Assembly: GCA_030646715.1 (NCBI GenBank)
Contig: JAUSLJ010000040.1
Span: forward strand, 1-32,070
Reading direction: 5' to 3'
DNA: 32,070 nucleotides
Source of the DNA: Agitococcus sp.
GTDB lineage: Bacteria; Pseudomonadota; Gammaproteobacteria; Pseudomonadales; Moraxellaceae
Part shown: piece after piece, positions 17,547-27,148 of the stretch
How the letters are laid out: every line of letters starts with the position of its first letter
Numbering within the stretch: the first letter of the stretch is position 1
Made by a program: the position numbers and the translations under genes
The notes under the pieces: generated by a model
Databases searched by the model: none
Seen by the model: only the letters and a program-made list of their open reading frames with translations
Told to the model about the DNA's origin: nothing

Positions 17547-18734
17547 ATGCGCCTAGCTAACTACTGTTCTGATGAAGAATGGAAACGAATCAAGAAATTG
17601 GCTGATACTAAAGAAACTCCTTTTTTGGTAGTGGATTTAGAAATCATCAAGCAGAAGTATGAAGAAATCACGAACTGCTTCCCAGCGGCCAAGATTCATT
17701 ACGCCTTAAAAGCAAACCCAGGTCGCCCTGTAATTGAATTGTTGCGTGATTTAGGCTCTAACTTTGATATTGCCTCTATTTATGAACTAGATAAAGTATT
17801 GGCAACAGGTGTAGAACCTGAGCGTATTTCTTATGGTAATACCATTAAGAAAGCGGCGCATATTAAATATGCCTATGAAAAAGGCATACGCTTATACGCT
17901 ACGGACTCAAAAGCGGATTTGCAGTCAATTGCTGATAATGCTCCTGGCTCCAAAATCTTTGTTCGTATTTTGGTGGAAGGTGGCGAAACGGCTGAATGGC
18001 CATTGTCACGGAAGTTTGGTTGTCATCCTGATATGGCAATTGACCTTTTAGTGCAAGCTAAATTATTAGGTTTAGTGCCTTACGGTATTTCTTTCCATGT
18101 TGGCTCACAGCAAAAAGATATTGCGGTGTGGGATGCAGCATTATCGAAAGTAAAATACATGTTTGACTGGATGCGTTTAGAAGAAAACGTCATCTTGAAA
18201 ATGATTAATATGGGCGGTGGTTTTCCAGCCAACTACATTTCTGAAGTCAACCCAATTCAAGTCTATGCCGAAGAAATTCTGCGTTATTTGAGTGATGACC
18301 ATGGCGATGAAGTACCGGAAATTATTTTAGAGCCAGGCCGTTCTTTAGTCGGTGAGTCAGGCGTATTAGTGTCGGAAGTGGTATTGATTTCCCGTAAGTC
18401 ACGCACCGATTTAAAACGTTGGGTCTATGTCGATGTGGGTTTATTCCAAGGTCTCATTGAAACGATGGGCGAAGCGATTAAATACCCGATTTACACTTCC
18501 AAAATGGAAGAGGGTGTACAAGAAGGCGGCGTGGTATTAGCTGGGCCAACCTGTGACTCGACCGATATTATGTACGAAAACTCCAATTATCATTTGCCAC
18601 ACAATTTAGCGGTCGGTGATCGTTTATATTGGATGACCACAGGTGCGTACACGACATCGTATAGCTCTGTTGAGTTTAATGGCTTCCCACCACTAAAAAC
18701 CTATTTTATTGGTTTGGGTAAAGACGACGAATAA
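17547..18734 (+). CDS. speC: Ornithine decarboxylase (fold III, alanine racemase-like)
   Basis: Decarboxylates ornithine to putrescine, the entry step of polyamine synthesis, using PLP. Lys55 in HYALKANP is the expected Schiff-base lysine, His184 (FHVGSQ) stacks on the ring, GGGFP (223-227) and EPGRSL (262-267) hold the phosphate, and Cys336-Asp337 in GPTCDSTD are the active-site residues typical of eukaryotic-type ODC. Its 395 residues are near the pseudomonad fold-III ODC length. A broader lysine/ornithine specificity cannot be excluded. It is a stand-alone gene, with can upstream behind a hairpin and a convergent antiporter gene downstream. Confidence 0.88.
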   Translation: MRLANYCSDEEWKRIKKLADTKETPFLVVDLEIIKQKYEEITNCFPAAKIHYALKANPGRPVIELLRDLGSNFDIASIYELDKVLATGVEPERISYGNTIKKAAHIKYAYEKGIRLYATDSKADLQSIADNAPGSKIFVRILVEGGETAEWPLSRKFGCHPDMAIDLLVQAKLLGLVPYGISFHVGSQQKDIAVWDAALSKVKYMFDWMRLEENVILKMINMGGGFPANYISEVNPIQVYAEEILRYLSDDHGDEVPEIILEPGRSLVGESGVLVSEVVLISRKSRTDLKRWVYVDVGLFQGLIETMGEAIKYPIYTSKMEEGVQEGGVVLAGPTCDSTDIMYENSNYHLPHNLAVGDRLYWMTTGAYTTSYSSVEFNGFPPLKTYFIGLGKDDE

Positions 18735-18758
18735 TTGTTTGTCTTGGTTTGAAAAATT

Positions 18759-18844
18759 CCCTCCCTTGATAAGGGGAGGGCGAGGGTGGGGTTTAGTGTA
18801 ATGACACAGAACCCCCTCCCAGCCTCCCCCTTATCAGGTGGAGG
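18759..18844. repeat. CCTCCC-type inverted repeat pair (REP/BIME-like)
   Basis: A unit reading CCCTCCCTTGATAAGGGGAG, continuing into GGGTGGGGTTT, is followed after about 18 bases by its inverted counterpart (ACCCCCTCCC ... CCCTTATCAGGTGGAGG). Each unit is itself a hairpin (CCCTCCCTT/AAGGGGAGGG). It fills the gap between the convergent speC and kef genes and is a likely bidirectional terminator. Confidence 0.7.
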
Positions 18845-18866
18845 AACGATACTTCATGCGACTGAA

Positions 18867-20678
18867 TTAACTCAAATCACCTTCGGCCTCATCTAGTCCC
18901 TGTTGTTTATTCGCTGCGCGTTCATCACTGTCAAACAAGTCCTCTAATTCCGCCATCGCTTGTTGCGTACTGGCCATTAAACTCGTTTCATCTTGATAAA
19001 ATGCCTGTTGTCTAACAATGAGTTTTTCATCATATTTACGGAAAGTAGCCACACCTTGCGCGGCTCGTTCAGGACTAAGTCCTGCTTCAATCAATGCTTT
19101 TTCGGCGATTTCTAACGACGAACCAAACATTTCACGAGCAATAATCTTTACCCCTAAGTCCATCAACATATACGCATGACGACGATCCCGCGCCCGTGCC
19201 AAAATTGGCAAATGAGGATAATAATGGCGCACTTGAACGGCTATACGGATGGAATCATCGACATCATCAATGGCTAAAATAAAGACTTTTGCTTTATCTA
19301 AATGCGCAGCGCGTAACATTTCGATGTGGCTAGGATTGCCATAATAAATGTTATTACCAAATCGCCGTACAAAGTCTACTTGCCGAGCATCGCCTTCTAA
19401 TGCGGTAAAACGAATTTTATGCATTCTTAGCACACGCGCGATAATTTGACCAAAACGCCCAAAACCAGCAATAACTACAGGGTTGTAGTGATCTTCTGCA
19501 CCAATCTCGTCATAATCGCGTTTTTCCTTTTTATCCCAAAGCGGTTCAATTTTTTTCTCTAATAGCCAAAATGCTAACGGTGTTAAAGCCATAGATAAAG
19601 TCACGACTAGAATCAAGCGGTCACTCAACTCGTTGGGTAATAAATGCAAGCTTGTCGCGGTGCTAAATAACACAAAAGCAAATTCACCACCTTGCGCTAA
19701 AGTCACTCCTAGACGGATACTCACTTGCCAAGGGTTGCCGACTAATTTGCCAATCAGAACCAAAATACTAAACTTAATCAGCATTAACGCCAATGCGCCG
19801 CCAACAATCAGTAAAGGCTCATGGATTAAGCGATACATGTCGGCACTCATACCAACAGCCATAAAAAACAATCCCAGTAATAAACCTTTAAATGGTTGAA
19901 TGTTCGCTTCTAATTCATGTCGATAGGCCGAATCCGCTAACAAAACGCCAGTTACAAACGCGCCTAAAGCCATAGATAAACCGAGCTTTTCCATCACCAC
20001 AGCGATGCCAATTATGATGAATAGTGCGGCGGCAGTGAGTAGTTCGTTGGCTTTACTAGCAGCAATGAGGCGAAAAGCAGGACGTATAACAATACGGCTA
20101 CCAATAATCAATAAAGCAAATAAGCCCACTACTTTGGCAAAATAGGTCAAATTGTAGTTTTGGGTGCTTTCACCTGACAAAAGTGGTAATACCGCCAACA
20201 TAGGAATCACGGCCATATCTTGAAATAGTAAAATGGCAAAGGCTTCACGGCCATGACGCGTCGCTAATTGTTTCTTTTCGGCTAATAACTGCATCACAAA
20301 AGCGGTGGAAGACATCGCCAAACCAAAACCCGCAATCGCACTCGTCGTCACACTAAATCCGCATAACAAACCTGCACCCGTAAACAACGAGCCTGTGACT
20401 AAAACTTGCAAACCACCCAAAACAAAAATTGAGCGTCTTAATACCCATAATCGCGATGGCTCTAATTCTAAGCCAATTAAAAACAGTAACATCACCACGC
20501 CAAATTCAGCAAAATGCAGTACTGTTTCGGCATTACCAGCTAAATTTAATAAATTAGGGCCAATAATAATGCCCGTAATCAGGTAGCCCAAAACGGTAGC
20601 GAGACCAAAACGATGGCAAAGAGGCACAATGAATAATGCCGCACCTAAAAACAACGCGGTTTGCGTTAAAAGCGTCAT
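18867..20678 (-). CDS. KefB/KefC-type K+/H+ antiporter (CPA2 family with RCK domain)
   Basis: 603 residues: about twelve membrane helices through residue 375, a QD motif of the CPA2 family in FQD (152-154), then an RCK/TrkA-N Rossmann domain beginning at VVIAGFGRFGQ (401-411) and a charged C-terminal tail. In E. coli KefB and KefC release potassium in exchange for protons when glutathione adducts accumulate, to protect against electrophiles. The sequence follows E. coli KefC through the RCK domain (ILARARDRRHAYMLMDLGV). I cannot decide between KefB and KefC, nor whether glutathione gating is retained. No ancillary KefF/KefG oxidoreductase gene is adjacent. AGGA precedes the ATG by ten bases. 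Confidence 0.9.
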   Translation of the reverse strand: MTLLTQTALFLGAALFIVPLCHRFGLATVLGYLITGIIIGPNLLNLAGNAETVLHFAEFGVVMLLFLIGLELEPSRLWVLRRSIFVLGGLQVLVTGSLFTGAGLLCGFSVTTSAIAGFGLAMSSTAFVMQLLAEKKQLATRHGREAFAILLFQDMAVIPMLAVLPLLSGESTQNYNLTYFAKVVGLFALLIIGSRIVIRPAFRLIAASKANELLTAAALFIIIGIAVVMEKLGLSMALGAFVTGVLLADSAYRHELEANIQPFKGLLLGLFFMAVGMSADMYRLIHEPLLIVGGALALMLIKFSILVLIGKLVGNPWQVSIRLGVTLAQGGEFAFVLFSTATSLHLLPNELSDRLILVVTLSMALTPLAFWLLEKKIEPLWDKKEKRDYDEIGAEDHYNPVVIAGFGRFGQIIARVLRMHKIRFTALEGDARQVDFVRRFGNNIYYGNPSHIEMLRAAHLDKAKVFILAIDDVDDSIRIAVQVRHYYPHLPILARARDRRHAYMLMDLGVKIIAREMFGSSLEIAEKALIEAGLSPERAAQGVATFRKYDEKLIVRQQAFYQDETSLMASTQQAMAELEDLFDSDERAANKQQGLDEAEGDLS

Positions 20679-20792
20679 GCTGTGATGTTCCTAATCAATC
20701 TATAGATAGAGCAAATTGGTTGTTGCCAAGCGCCAATAAAAACGCCAAAGTACAAGCAAGTGAATAGTTTACGTTAAAAAAGAGACAATAAA

Positions 20793-21767
20793 ATGGCAAA
20801 AATTTATCAAGATAATGCGTTGTCGATTGGCAATACACCTTTAGTGAAATTAAACCGCGTTGTCGGCGGTCATCAAAAAGTTTACGCGAAAATTGAAGGC
20901 AGAAATCCTGCTTACTCGGTGAAATGTCGAATTGGTGCAAGTTTAATTTGGGACGCTGAAAATCGTGGTGTGTTAAAAGCGGGTATGGAAATTGTCGAGC
21001 CAACATCAGGGAATACAGGTATAGCTTTAGCATATGTGGCTGCGGCAAAAGGGTATCCCTTAACGCTGACGATGCCTGCCTCCATGAGTATTGAGCGTCG
21101 AAAAATTTTAAAAGCACTCGGTGCAACGTTGGTATTAACGGATGCTGCCAAAGGCATGAAGGGTGCAGTGGACAAAGCGGAAGAGATTCGCGCCAGCAAC
21201 CCTGATAAATATTTTTTACCACAACAATTTGAAAATCCAGCGAATCCTGCGATCCACGAACAAACGACGGGCCCCGAAATCTGGAATGATACCGATGGCG
21301 AAGTGGATATTTTTGTTGCAGGTGTAGGTACAGGTGGCACCATCACTGGTGTGTCTCGTTATATCAAATTAACGCAAGGCAAAGCGATTCAGTCAATTGC
21401 TGTTGAGCCTTCGGTATCACCATTAATTACCCAAACGCGAAGCGGTCAAGAGTTAAAACCTGCGCCTCATAAAATTCAGGGCATCGGGGCGAATTTTGTC
21501 CCTAAAAATTTAGATTTGAGTTTGGTGGATGGTGTTGAGGTTGTCACCAATGACGAGGCGATTGATTATGCTCGCCGCTTAATGAGAGAAGAAGGTATTT
21601 TGGCTGGTATTTCTTGTGGCGCAGCGGTGTGTGCGGCAGCACGTTTGGCAGCTAAACCGGAAAATGCGAACAAGACTATAGTCGTGATTTTGCCTGACTC
21701 TGCCGAACGTTATTTGTCTACAGCATTATTTGATGGCATTTTTACTGAACAAGAAATGGTGCAGTAA
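20793..21767 (+). CDS. cysK: Cysteine synthase A (O-acetylserine sulfhydrylase)
   Basis: Makes L-cysteine from O-acetylserine and sulfide with PLP. Lys44 in YSVKCRIGA is the PLP lysine, TSGNTG (71-76) binds substrate, and GTGGT (about 177-181) holds the PLP phosphate. CysK rather than CysM is indicated by SVKCRIG, by MSIERRK-LKALGA and by near-continuous similarity to E. coli CysK (323 residues versus 324 here). Transcription is divergent from the kef gene. AGAGA lies just upstream of the ATG. The following ppa gene has its own -10 box. Confidence 0.96.
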   Translation: MAKIYQDNALSIGNTPLVKLNRVVGGHQKVYAKIEGRNPAYSVKCRIGASLIWDAENRGVLKAGMEIVEPTSGNTGIALAYVAAAKGYPLTLTMPASMSIERRKILKALGATLVLTDAAKGMKGAVDKAEEIRASNPDKYFLPQQFENPANPAIHEQTTGPEIWNDTDGEVDIFVAGVGTGGTITGVSRYIKLTQGKAIQSIAVEPSVSPLITQTRSGQELKPAPHKIQGIGANFVPKNLDLSLVDGVEVVTNDEAIDYARRLMREEGILAGISCGAAVCAAARLAAKPENANKTIVVILPDSAERYLSTALFDGIFTEQEMVQ

Positions 21768-21780
21768 TTTATAACAAGCG

Positions 21781-21786
21781 TATAAT
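21781..21786 (+). promoter_or_regulatory. Candidate -10 box for ppa
   Basis: A perfect TATAAT lies 30 bp upstream of the ppa start; the -35 region is a poor match. This implies a separate ppa transcript with a short leader. Confidence 0.5.
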
Positions 21787-21815
21787 GTCCCACGTTTTTC
21801 ACTACAGAGAACATC

Positions 21816-22343
21816 ATGAGCTACAATAACATTCCTCCGGGAAAAGATGCACCCCACGATATTTACGTTGTTATCGAAATTCCTGCTAATTCTGACCCTA
21901 TCAAATACGAAATCGACAAAGAAACAGAATCTTTGTTTGTTGACCGTTTTATGGGTACAGCGATGTTCTACCCAGCGAACTACGGCTATATTCCGAACAC
22001 TTTGTCTGAAGATGGCGATGCCTTAGATGTATTGGTTGTTACACCGTACCCAGTAGCACCAGGTTCAGTGATTCGTTGCCGTCCGGTGGGCAAATTGAAC
22101 ATGGAAGACGAGTCAGGTATAGATGCAAAACTGATTGCTGTACCGCACGACAAATTGACTCCAATCTACAAAAACGTCAAAGAATATACTGATTTGCCAG
22201 AGCTGTTGATTAAGCAAATCGAGCATTTCTTTACTCGTTACAAAGATTTAGAGCCAGGTAAGTGGGTCAAAATCACGGGTTGGGAAAACATGGAATCTGC
22301 TAAAGCAGAAATCTTAAAATCTATTGAAGCCGCTAAACAATAA
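21816..22343 (+). CDS. ppa: Inorganic pyrophosphatase (family I)
   Basis: Hydrolyses pyrophosphate released by biosynthetic reactions. Its 175 residues match the bacterial hexameric family I enzyme; characteristic segments are [30 protein letters not shown], the metal-binding DGDALDVLV (Asp66, Asp68, Asp71 region) and [10 protein letters not shown]. It stands alone with its own -10 box and a strong terminator shared with the convergent downstream gene. Confidence 0.97.
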   Translation: MSYNNIPPGKDAPHDIYVVIEIPANSDPIKYEIDKETESLFVDRFMGTAMFYPANYGYIPNTLSEDGDALDVLVVTPYPVAPGSVIRCRPVGKLNMEDESGIDAKLIAVPHDKLTPIYKNVKEYTDLPELLIKQIEHFFTRYKDLEPGKWVKITGWENMESAKAEILKSIEAAKQ

Positions 22344-22364
22344 GCGAGTTTTTGTAGATTTAAT

Positions 22365-22397
22365 AAAGGCGCATTTTTCATGCGCCTTTATTTTTTG
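22365..22397. terminator. Strong intrinsic terminator after ppa
   Basis: The stem AAAGGCGCAT/ATGCGCCTTT around TTTTC is followed by ATTTTTT. The minus-strand side also shows A/T-rich flanks, and the stop codon of the convergent gene (22388-22390) lies inside the structure, so it can serve both genes. Confidence 0.9.
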
Positions 22398-22822
22398 TTG
22401 GGGGCCAAAACGACCTCTCCTAAATGAATATTCAAAGATAATGCTTGTTGCTCGGAGCATAAGTTTTGCAGAAAATCGAGCGTGATGGCGATGGCTTCCA
22501 ATCTTTCCCAAAAATGGCTTTGAAAATCAAACAATAACTCCACGCTAACCGCAACAGATAAAGCAATTTTTCCATCATCCAGACGGTGAAATGAAAATAC
22601 GCCTGCTTCCGCTTTAATATCTTCTTTAAATTGACACAGGATTAACTTGCCATGAGTCGCATGGTAATCATCAATCGCTTGGCCAAGTGTTTGTAAGATT
22701 TGCCACGTCGTTTGTAGCGCATTTTGGTGGTTGTCTTTGATGATTTCAAAAGACAGGGGGAAATTAGCAGACTTACTGGACGTGATGGCTAAAGCATCTG
22801 CTGCAAATATAGGGTTAGACAT
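22388..22822 (-). CDS. Hypothetical protein, 144 aa
   Basis: No family recognised. The product is soluble-looking, mixed alpha/beta, with a hydrophobic centre (KIALSVAVSVELLFDF) and a helix-rich second half. There is no signal peptide, although the first 15 residues are mildly hydrophobic. Codon use resembles its neighbours and the frame is intact, so a real gene is likely. It begins after a short GC-poor spacer and ends inside the ppa terminator. A GGAG-like ribosome site (minus-strand reading of CTCC) is near the ATG at 22822. Confidence 0.65.
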   Translation of the reverse strand: MSNPIFAADALAITSSKSANFPLSFEIIKDNHQNALQTTWQILQTLGQAIDDYHATHGKLILCQFKEDIKAEAGVFSFHRLDDGKIALSVAVSVELLFDFQSHFWERLEAIAITLDFLQNLCSEQQALSLNIHLGEVVLAPNKK

Positions 22823-22901
22823 TGTCGTCTCAAGGAGTGGTAGGTGCGTCTAGCTATAGCATGGATTGGAAGGAAGTGACGTAGCCTGTATGTAATGCCA
22901 T

Positions 22902-22928
22902 AAAAAAAGGGCGAAAGAATTTTCGCCC
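22902..22928 (-). terminator. Intrinsic terminator of mpl, built from a GTAGGGGCG repeat
   Basis: On the minus strand GGGCGAAA pairs with TTTCGCCC around a four-base loop, followed by seven Ts (plus-strand A run 22902-22908). The adjoining TGTAGG is the start of the repeat family seen at 10925 and 15210. Confidence 0.8.
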
Positions 22929-22960
22929 CTACATTTCATCTCATTTGTACGATAACGCGA

Positions 22961-24331
22961 TTAAGCATACCTAGCCTTCAACGCAGCTACCAACTTCCCA
23001 TGAATGCCACCAAAACCACCATTCGACATCACCACAATTGCATCACCAGCCTGAGCATTAGCTGCGACATCATCAATAATATTATCAATCGTTTGTGCCA
23101 CGCGCGCAGGCACAGATGAAGCGGCAATCACAGGGCTTAAATCCCAATCTAAACCCGCAGGTTGATACCATATCACTTGGTCGGCATCACTGGCGGATTG
23201 TGCTAGGTTATCTTTATGAGTTCCCATACGCATGGTGTTTGAGCGAGGTTCAATAATCGCCCAAATTTTACGATTGCCGACTTTTTTACGTAAGCCTTCC
23301 AATGTCGTTTTGATGGCGGTAGGGTGATGGGCAAAATCGTCATAAACACTGATATTATTGACTTCGCCAATGAGTTCCATGCGGCGTTTGACACCATCAA
23401 AAGCAGTTAATGCGTCGCAGGCCGTTTTAATGTCCACGCCCACATGATGAGCCGCTGCAACTGCCGCTAAGCCATTATAAACGCTATGTTGCCCCGTCAT
23501 GCCCCATTGTACTTCACCTTGCGTTTGGCCTTGATAAACTACCGCAAAGTGAGAGCCGTCATCACTTAATAGTTGCGCTTGCCAATCACTATTAGCGGGT
23601 TGAATGCCAGTCGTTTCTACGGGAGTCCAACAGCCTTTGGCTAAAGTGTCCGCCAAGTTGGTGTCATTGGCAGGGACAATAATGCGACCTGTACTCGGAA
23701 TCGTACGCACGAGATGATGAAATTGTTTTTGAATCGCCGCTAAGTCATCAAAAATATCAGCATGATCAAACTCTAAATTATTCAAAATCGCTGTTTTCGG
23801 CGCGTAATGGACAAACTTAGAGCGTTTATCAAAAAACGCTGAGTCATATTCGTCGGCTTCAACAACAAAATATTTACCACCGCCTAAACGAGCACTGGCT
23901 TCAAAACCTTTAGGTACGCCACCAATCAAAAAGCCAGGCTCTAAATCTGCCTGCTCTAAAATCCATGCCACCATTGTGGTGGTGGTGGTTTTGCCGTGTG
24001 TGCCAGCAACACCTAATACGTGTTTGCCTTGCAACACATATTGCGCCAACCATTGTGGCCCCGAGGTATAAGGAATGCCTTCATTTAACACATATTCGAC
24101 CGCAGGAATACCGCGTTTCATGGCATTACCAACAATCACTAGATCAGGATGTGGCTGTAAATGTTCGGGCTCATAACCTTGCATTAAACTTATGCCTTGA
24201 GCTTCCAGTTGTGTGCTCATCGGTGGATAAACATTGGCATCACTGCCTGTTACCGTGTGACCTAAATTTTTGGCTAATACGGCTAATGAACCCATAAACG
24301 TACCGCAAATACCTAATATATGAATATGCAT
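22961..24331 (-). CDS. mpl: UDP-N-acetylmuramate:L-Ala-gamma-D-Glu-meso-DAP ligase
   Basis: Reattaches the murein tripeptide to UDP-MurNAc in peptidoglycan recycling. A Mur ligase of 456 residues (E. coli Mpl 457): N-terminal HILGICGTFMG (4-14), ATP loop GTHGKTT (110-116), EADEYDSAFFDKRSKF (Mpl-type ligand segment near 157-172), the central HAD-F-D segment and the C-terminal YDDFAHHPTAI. The ribosome site AGGA overlaps the stop codon of the upstream membrane protein gene, which starts the operon. anmK, another recycling gene, lies 6 kb further on. Confidence 0.97.
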   Translation of the reverse strand: MHIHILGICGTFMGSLAVLAKNLGHTVTGSDANVYPPMSTQLEAQGISLMQGYEPEHLQPHPDLVIVGNAMKRGIPAVEYVLNEGIPYTSGPQWLAQYVLQGKHVLGVAGTHGKTTTTTMVAWILEQADLEPGFLIGGVPKGFEASARLGGGKYFVVEADEYDSAFFDKRSKFVHYAPKTAILNNLEFDHADIFDDLAAIQKQFHHLVRTIPSTGRIIVPANDTNLADTLAKGCWTPVETTGIQPANSDWQAQLLSDDGSHFAVVYQGQTQGEVQWGMTGQHSVYNGLAAVAAAHHVGVDIKTACDALTAFDGVKRRMELIGEVNNISVYDDFAHHPTAIKTTLEGLRKKVGNRKIWAIIEPRSNTMRMGTHKDNLAQSASDADQVIWYQPAGLDWDLSPVIAASSVPARVAQTIDNIIDDVAANAQAGDAIVVMSNGGFGGIHGKLVAALKARYA

Positions 24332-24340
24332 AATTTTTTC

Positions 24341-24904
24341 CTAAGGGGACTTGGTGGCTTTAGCCGCAGCAGCAGTCGCCTCTGTTAATAGTTCGGGAAA
24401 CGCTTTCACTGTGAGGAAAGTCGTTAATAAAAAAATGGTCAAGGCGAACATATTGGCTTGCACTAAGCCAATGTTCATGGCGCGATGATAAACAAAGGCG
24501 CGAAAGCCTAAACTCCAGCCCATCACCACGATTTCGAATAAACCCAAAACACCAAGTAAGGCAGAGCCTTTGGGTTGACTCAAGGCGATGGCCAGTAAGG
24601 GAATGGTCATACAGGTCAGAATGCTATCGCCACCTAAAATCGTGGTGGCGGTTTGGACATAACGGTTGTAAAGACCTTTTAGATGCAGAAACACCGACAT
24701 CACCACTAATTCAACACTGACAGACAGCAAGGGAATCGTAAATGCCATTTTTGCTTGGTCAGGCTTACCAATCATTTGCCCACCGATACTGAGTGTCAAA
24801 TTGATTAAAATAACAATAATCAGCAGTCCGATCGAATAAGGAATATCTTCAGGGCTGCGTCGGAATCGCAATACTTGCCAAAACAGCGAAATCATCGCTT
24901 TCAT
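24341..24904 (-). CDS. Multi-pass membrane protein, possibly Yip1-like
   Basis: 187 residues with about five membrane helices (approximate centres 33, 62, 100, 120, 150), a cytoplasmic-looking N terminus (FWQVLRFRRSPEDIPYS) and an alanine-rich tail. The spacing of helices and the SPEDIPYS start recall Yip1/DUF1282-type small membrane proteins, but I am not certain of the family. The mpl start follows nine bases after its stop, with the mpl ribosome site touching that stop, so the genes are cotranscribed and coupled. A role near the cell envelope is a guess from that neighbour. Confidence 0.6.
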   Translation of the reverse strand: MKAMISLFWQVLRFRRSPEDIPYSIGLLIIVILINLTLSIGGQMIGKPDQAKMAFTIPLLSVSVELVVMSVFLHLKGLYNRYVQTATTILGGDSILTCMTIPLLAIALSQPKGSALLGVLGLFEIVVMGWSLGFRAFVYHRAMNIGLVQANMFALTIFLLTTFLTVKAFPELLTEATAAAAKATKSP

Positions 24905-25013
24905 AATCGTTCTATATAAGAGTGCAAAGGTCGGCTATTGTCGCAAAGTCTGTTGGCCTATGCAGTAGAAATTCCTAAAATTACATTTTTTTGTTGTCAG
25001 ATTAAGAGCCTTG

Positions 25014-25358
25014 ATGATGCCAGTCACCTTACAAACGATATTATTATTAATTTGCTCAAATGTTTTTATGACTTTTGCATGGTACGGCCATCTGAAAAAC
25101 CTCAGTGATAAACCGTGGTATTTGGCGGCATTGCTTAGTTGGGCAATTGCATTTTTTGAGTATATGTTGATGGTTCCTGCCAATAGAATTGGCCACACCG
25201 TCATGTCTGTCGGCCAGCTCAAAATAATGCAAGAAGTGATTACCTTAACCGTATTTGTCCCTTTTGCCCTTCTCTATCTCAAAGAGCCGTTCAAAATGGA
25301 TTATGTTTATGCAGGTTTATGTATGTTGGGGGCAGTTTATTTTATGTTTCGTCATTAA
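25014..25358 (+). CDS. DMT-superfamily small membrane protein (DUF486)
   Basis: 114 residues with about four membrane helices. It shows the features of DUF486 proteins: NVFMTFAWYGHLK near the N terminus, WAIAFFEYMLMVPANRIGH in the middle, and FALLYLKEPF followed by YAGLCMLGAVYFMF at the end. These are half-size drug/metabolite transporter-like proteins that presumably act as dimers; the substrate is unknown. Start choice is between ATG 25014 and the adjacent ATG 25017; AAGAG lies upstream. Transcribed divergently from the mpl operon. Confidence 0.85.
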   Translation: MMPVTLQTILLLICSNVFMTFAWYGHLKNLSDKPWYLAALLSWAIAFFEYMLMVPANRIGHTVMSVGQLKIMQEVITLTVFVPFALLYLKEPFKMDYVYAGLCMLGAVYFMFRH

Positions 25359-25375
25359 AAACAGTCATTCTGTAC

Positions 25376-25436
25376 AAAAAAGCCATTTTAACACTTGGCC
25401 AACCGTCATAATTTCGCCAAAATAGTCGGCTTTTTT
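25376..25436 (+). terminator. Long stem with U-tract in the purE leader
   Basis: AAAAAAGCC (25376-25384) is complementary to GGCTTTTTT (25428-25436), and an inner TTGGC/GCCAA pair (25395-25399, 25416-25420) can form within. It ends in six Ts, 60 bp before the purE ATG. It may end the DUF486 transcript or attenuate purE. No PurR-like box was found. Confidence 0.4.
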
Positions 25437-25495
25437 AACCAATAATGAATTTTGCCGTTTGGTGTGGTTCATTTCTATTTGCAGAGAAGTTTGTG

Positions 25496-26005
25496 ATGAC
25501 AGCAACAGTGGCATCGCCTTTAGTCGGTATTATTATGGGGTCGCAGTCGGACTGGGCAACCATGCAACATGCCGCAGATACCTTGCGTGCATTGGGCGTA
25601 CCTTTTGAGGCTGAAGTCATTTCTGCTCATCGCACCCCCGATAAACTCTTTGCTTATGCTGATGCCGCTCGTGGCCGTGGTATTCAAGTGATTATTGCTG
25701 GAGCAGGTGGCGCAGCACATTTACCCGGCATGTGCGCTTCGAAAACATCTTTACCCGTCTTAGGGGTGCCTGTGCAATCACATGCATTAAATGGCTTAGA
25801 TTCTTTGTTGTCGATTGTGCAAATGCCCGCAGGTGTTCCCGTTGCTACATTAGCAATTGGTAAAGCAGGGGCAACGAATGCGGGTTTATTAGCCACCCAA
25901 ATTCTGGCGGCACAATATCCAGAGTTTTTAAAGGCGATTGACGACTTCCGCCAGCAACAAACAGATAAAGTATTAGCCAATCCTATTCCAGGAGTGGTGG
26001 TATGA
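25496..26005 (+). CDS. purE: N5-carboxyaminoimidazole ribonucleotide mutase
   Basis: Converts N5-CAIR to CAIR in purine synthesis. Its 169 residues match class I PurE (E. coli 169): [10 protein letters not shown] (11-20), SAHRTPD with His45, and [10 protein letters not shown] (69-78). ATG 25496 is preceded by AGAGAAG and gives the usual family start; an in-frame ATG at 25445 would add 17 unrelated residues. The stop overlaps the purK start by four bases. Confidence 0.96.
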   Translation: MTATVASPLVGIIMGSQSDWATMQHAADTLRALGVPFEAEVISAHRTPDKLFAYADAARGRGIQVIIAGAGGAAHLPGMCASKTSLPVLGVPVQSHALNGLDSLLSIVQMPAGVPVATLAIGKAGATNAGLLATQILAAQYPEFLKAIDDFRQQQTDKVLANPIPGVVV

Positions 26006-27108
26006 GAATAGGTGTTTTGGGCGGCGGTCAATTAGGACGGATGATGGCTTTAGCTGGTTATCCTTTTAATTTGCGTTTTAGCTTTTATGATGCCGCTACC
26101 GATTGCCCCTCTGCACCTTTAGGTCAAATGTATGGTGATAAGCAAGCAAGTACCGAAAGTTTAGATGCGTTTATTGCCAGTGCCGACGTTTTCACCTATG
26201 AATTTGAAAACATTCCCGTTGCTTGGGTTGAACGTATTGCTGCTCAAAAACCTGTTTATCCGAGTGTTAAATCACTGGCTATTTCGCAAAATCGTTTAAA
26301 TGAAAAGAAGCTTTTTTCGCAACTGAATATTCCAGCGGCTGCTTATCACGAAATTAATTCAGCCGATGATTTGCTTCAAGCGGTTAATACGCTCGGGTTA
26401 CCGTTGGTAATTAAAACGACAATGGGGGGTTATGACGGTAAAGGTCAGTTTGTCTTACGTGATGCCAGTGAAGTAACGCAAGCATGGGCTGAGCTAGGCA
26501 AAGCTGCACCGTTAATCGCAGAAGCTTTTGTGACGTTTCAACGAGAGTTGTCGATTATTGCTGTCCGTAGTCAGACAGGTGAGACACGCTGCTATCCTTT
26601 AGCGTGGAATACCCATCATCAAGGTATTTTGTCGCATTCTATTGTTCCTGCACCACAAGTCAGTGCAGCAACACAAGTACAAGCAGAACAATACATTACT
26701 CAAATACTGCATGAGTTAAATCATGTCGGTGTCTTAACGCTTGAATTGTTTGATACGCCCAATGGTTTATATGCCAATGAAACCGCGCCACGTGTTCATA
26801 ACTCTGGACATTGGAGTATTGAAGGGGCTGTCAGCTCGCAGTTTGAAAACCATATGCGGGCAGTAGCAGGGTTGCCTTTAGGCTCAACCGAAGCAATTCG
26901 TCCAAGTGCCATGATTAATATTATTGGTCAACATCCAGATACAGCTGCTATTTTGGCAATTCCTGAAACCCATCTGCATCTCTATGGAAAATCCGAGCGC
27001 ATGGGCCGAAAACTAGGTCATATCACCATCACAGCGGAAACATACGAAGCTTTACAATTACGTATCGCTGAAGTTGCTATCTGCTTGCCCAATAAAATGG
27101 CGTTATAA
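26002..27108 (+). CDS. purK: N5-carboxyaminoimidazole ribonucleotide synthase
   Basis: ATP-dependent carboxylation of AIR to N5-CAIR, feeding PurE. It is an ATP-grasp enzyme of 368 residues: [12 protein letters not shown] at 4-15, [14 protein letters not shown] in the ATP-binding region (about 134-147), LELFD and [13 protein letters not shown] near 247-272. The ATGA overlap with purE shows an operon with coupled translation. Confidence 0.96.
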   Translation: MRIGVLGGGQLGRMMALAGYPFNLRFSFYDAATDCPSAPLGQMYGDKQASTESLDAFIASADVFTYEFENIPVAWVERIAAQKPVYPSVKSLAISQNRLNEKKLFSQLNIPAAAYHEINSADDLLQAVNTLGLPLVIKTTMGGYDGKGQFVLRDASEVTQAWAELGKAAPLIAEAFVTFQRELSIIAVRSQTGETRCYPLAWNTHHQGILSHSIVPAPQVSAATQVQAEQYITQILHELNHVGVLTLELFDTPNGLYANETAPRVHNSGHWSIEGAVSSQFENHMRAVAGLPLGSTEAIRPSAMINIIGQHPDTAAILAIPETHLHLYGKSERMGRKLGHITITAETYEALQLRIAEVAICLPNKMAL

Positions 27109-27148
27109 CCATACGCTTTAGCTGCAAAATCTCCGTCCGTCAGGATGT

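Noticed and set aside
20695-21222. 175-codon minus-strand ORF overlapping the cysK start
   Set aside because: cysK on the plus strand is certain from motifs, and the antisense product has a low-complexity, unnatural composition.
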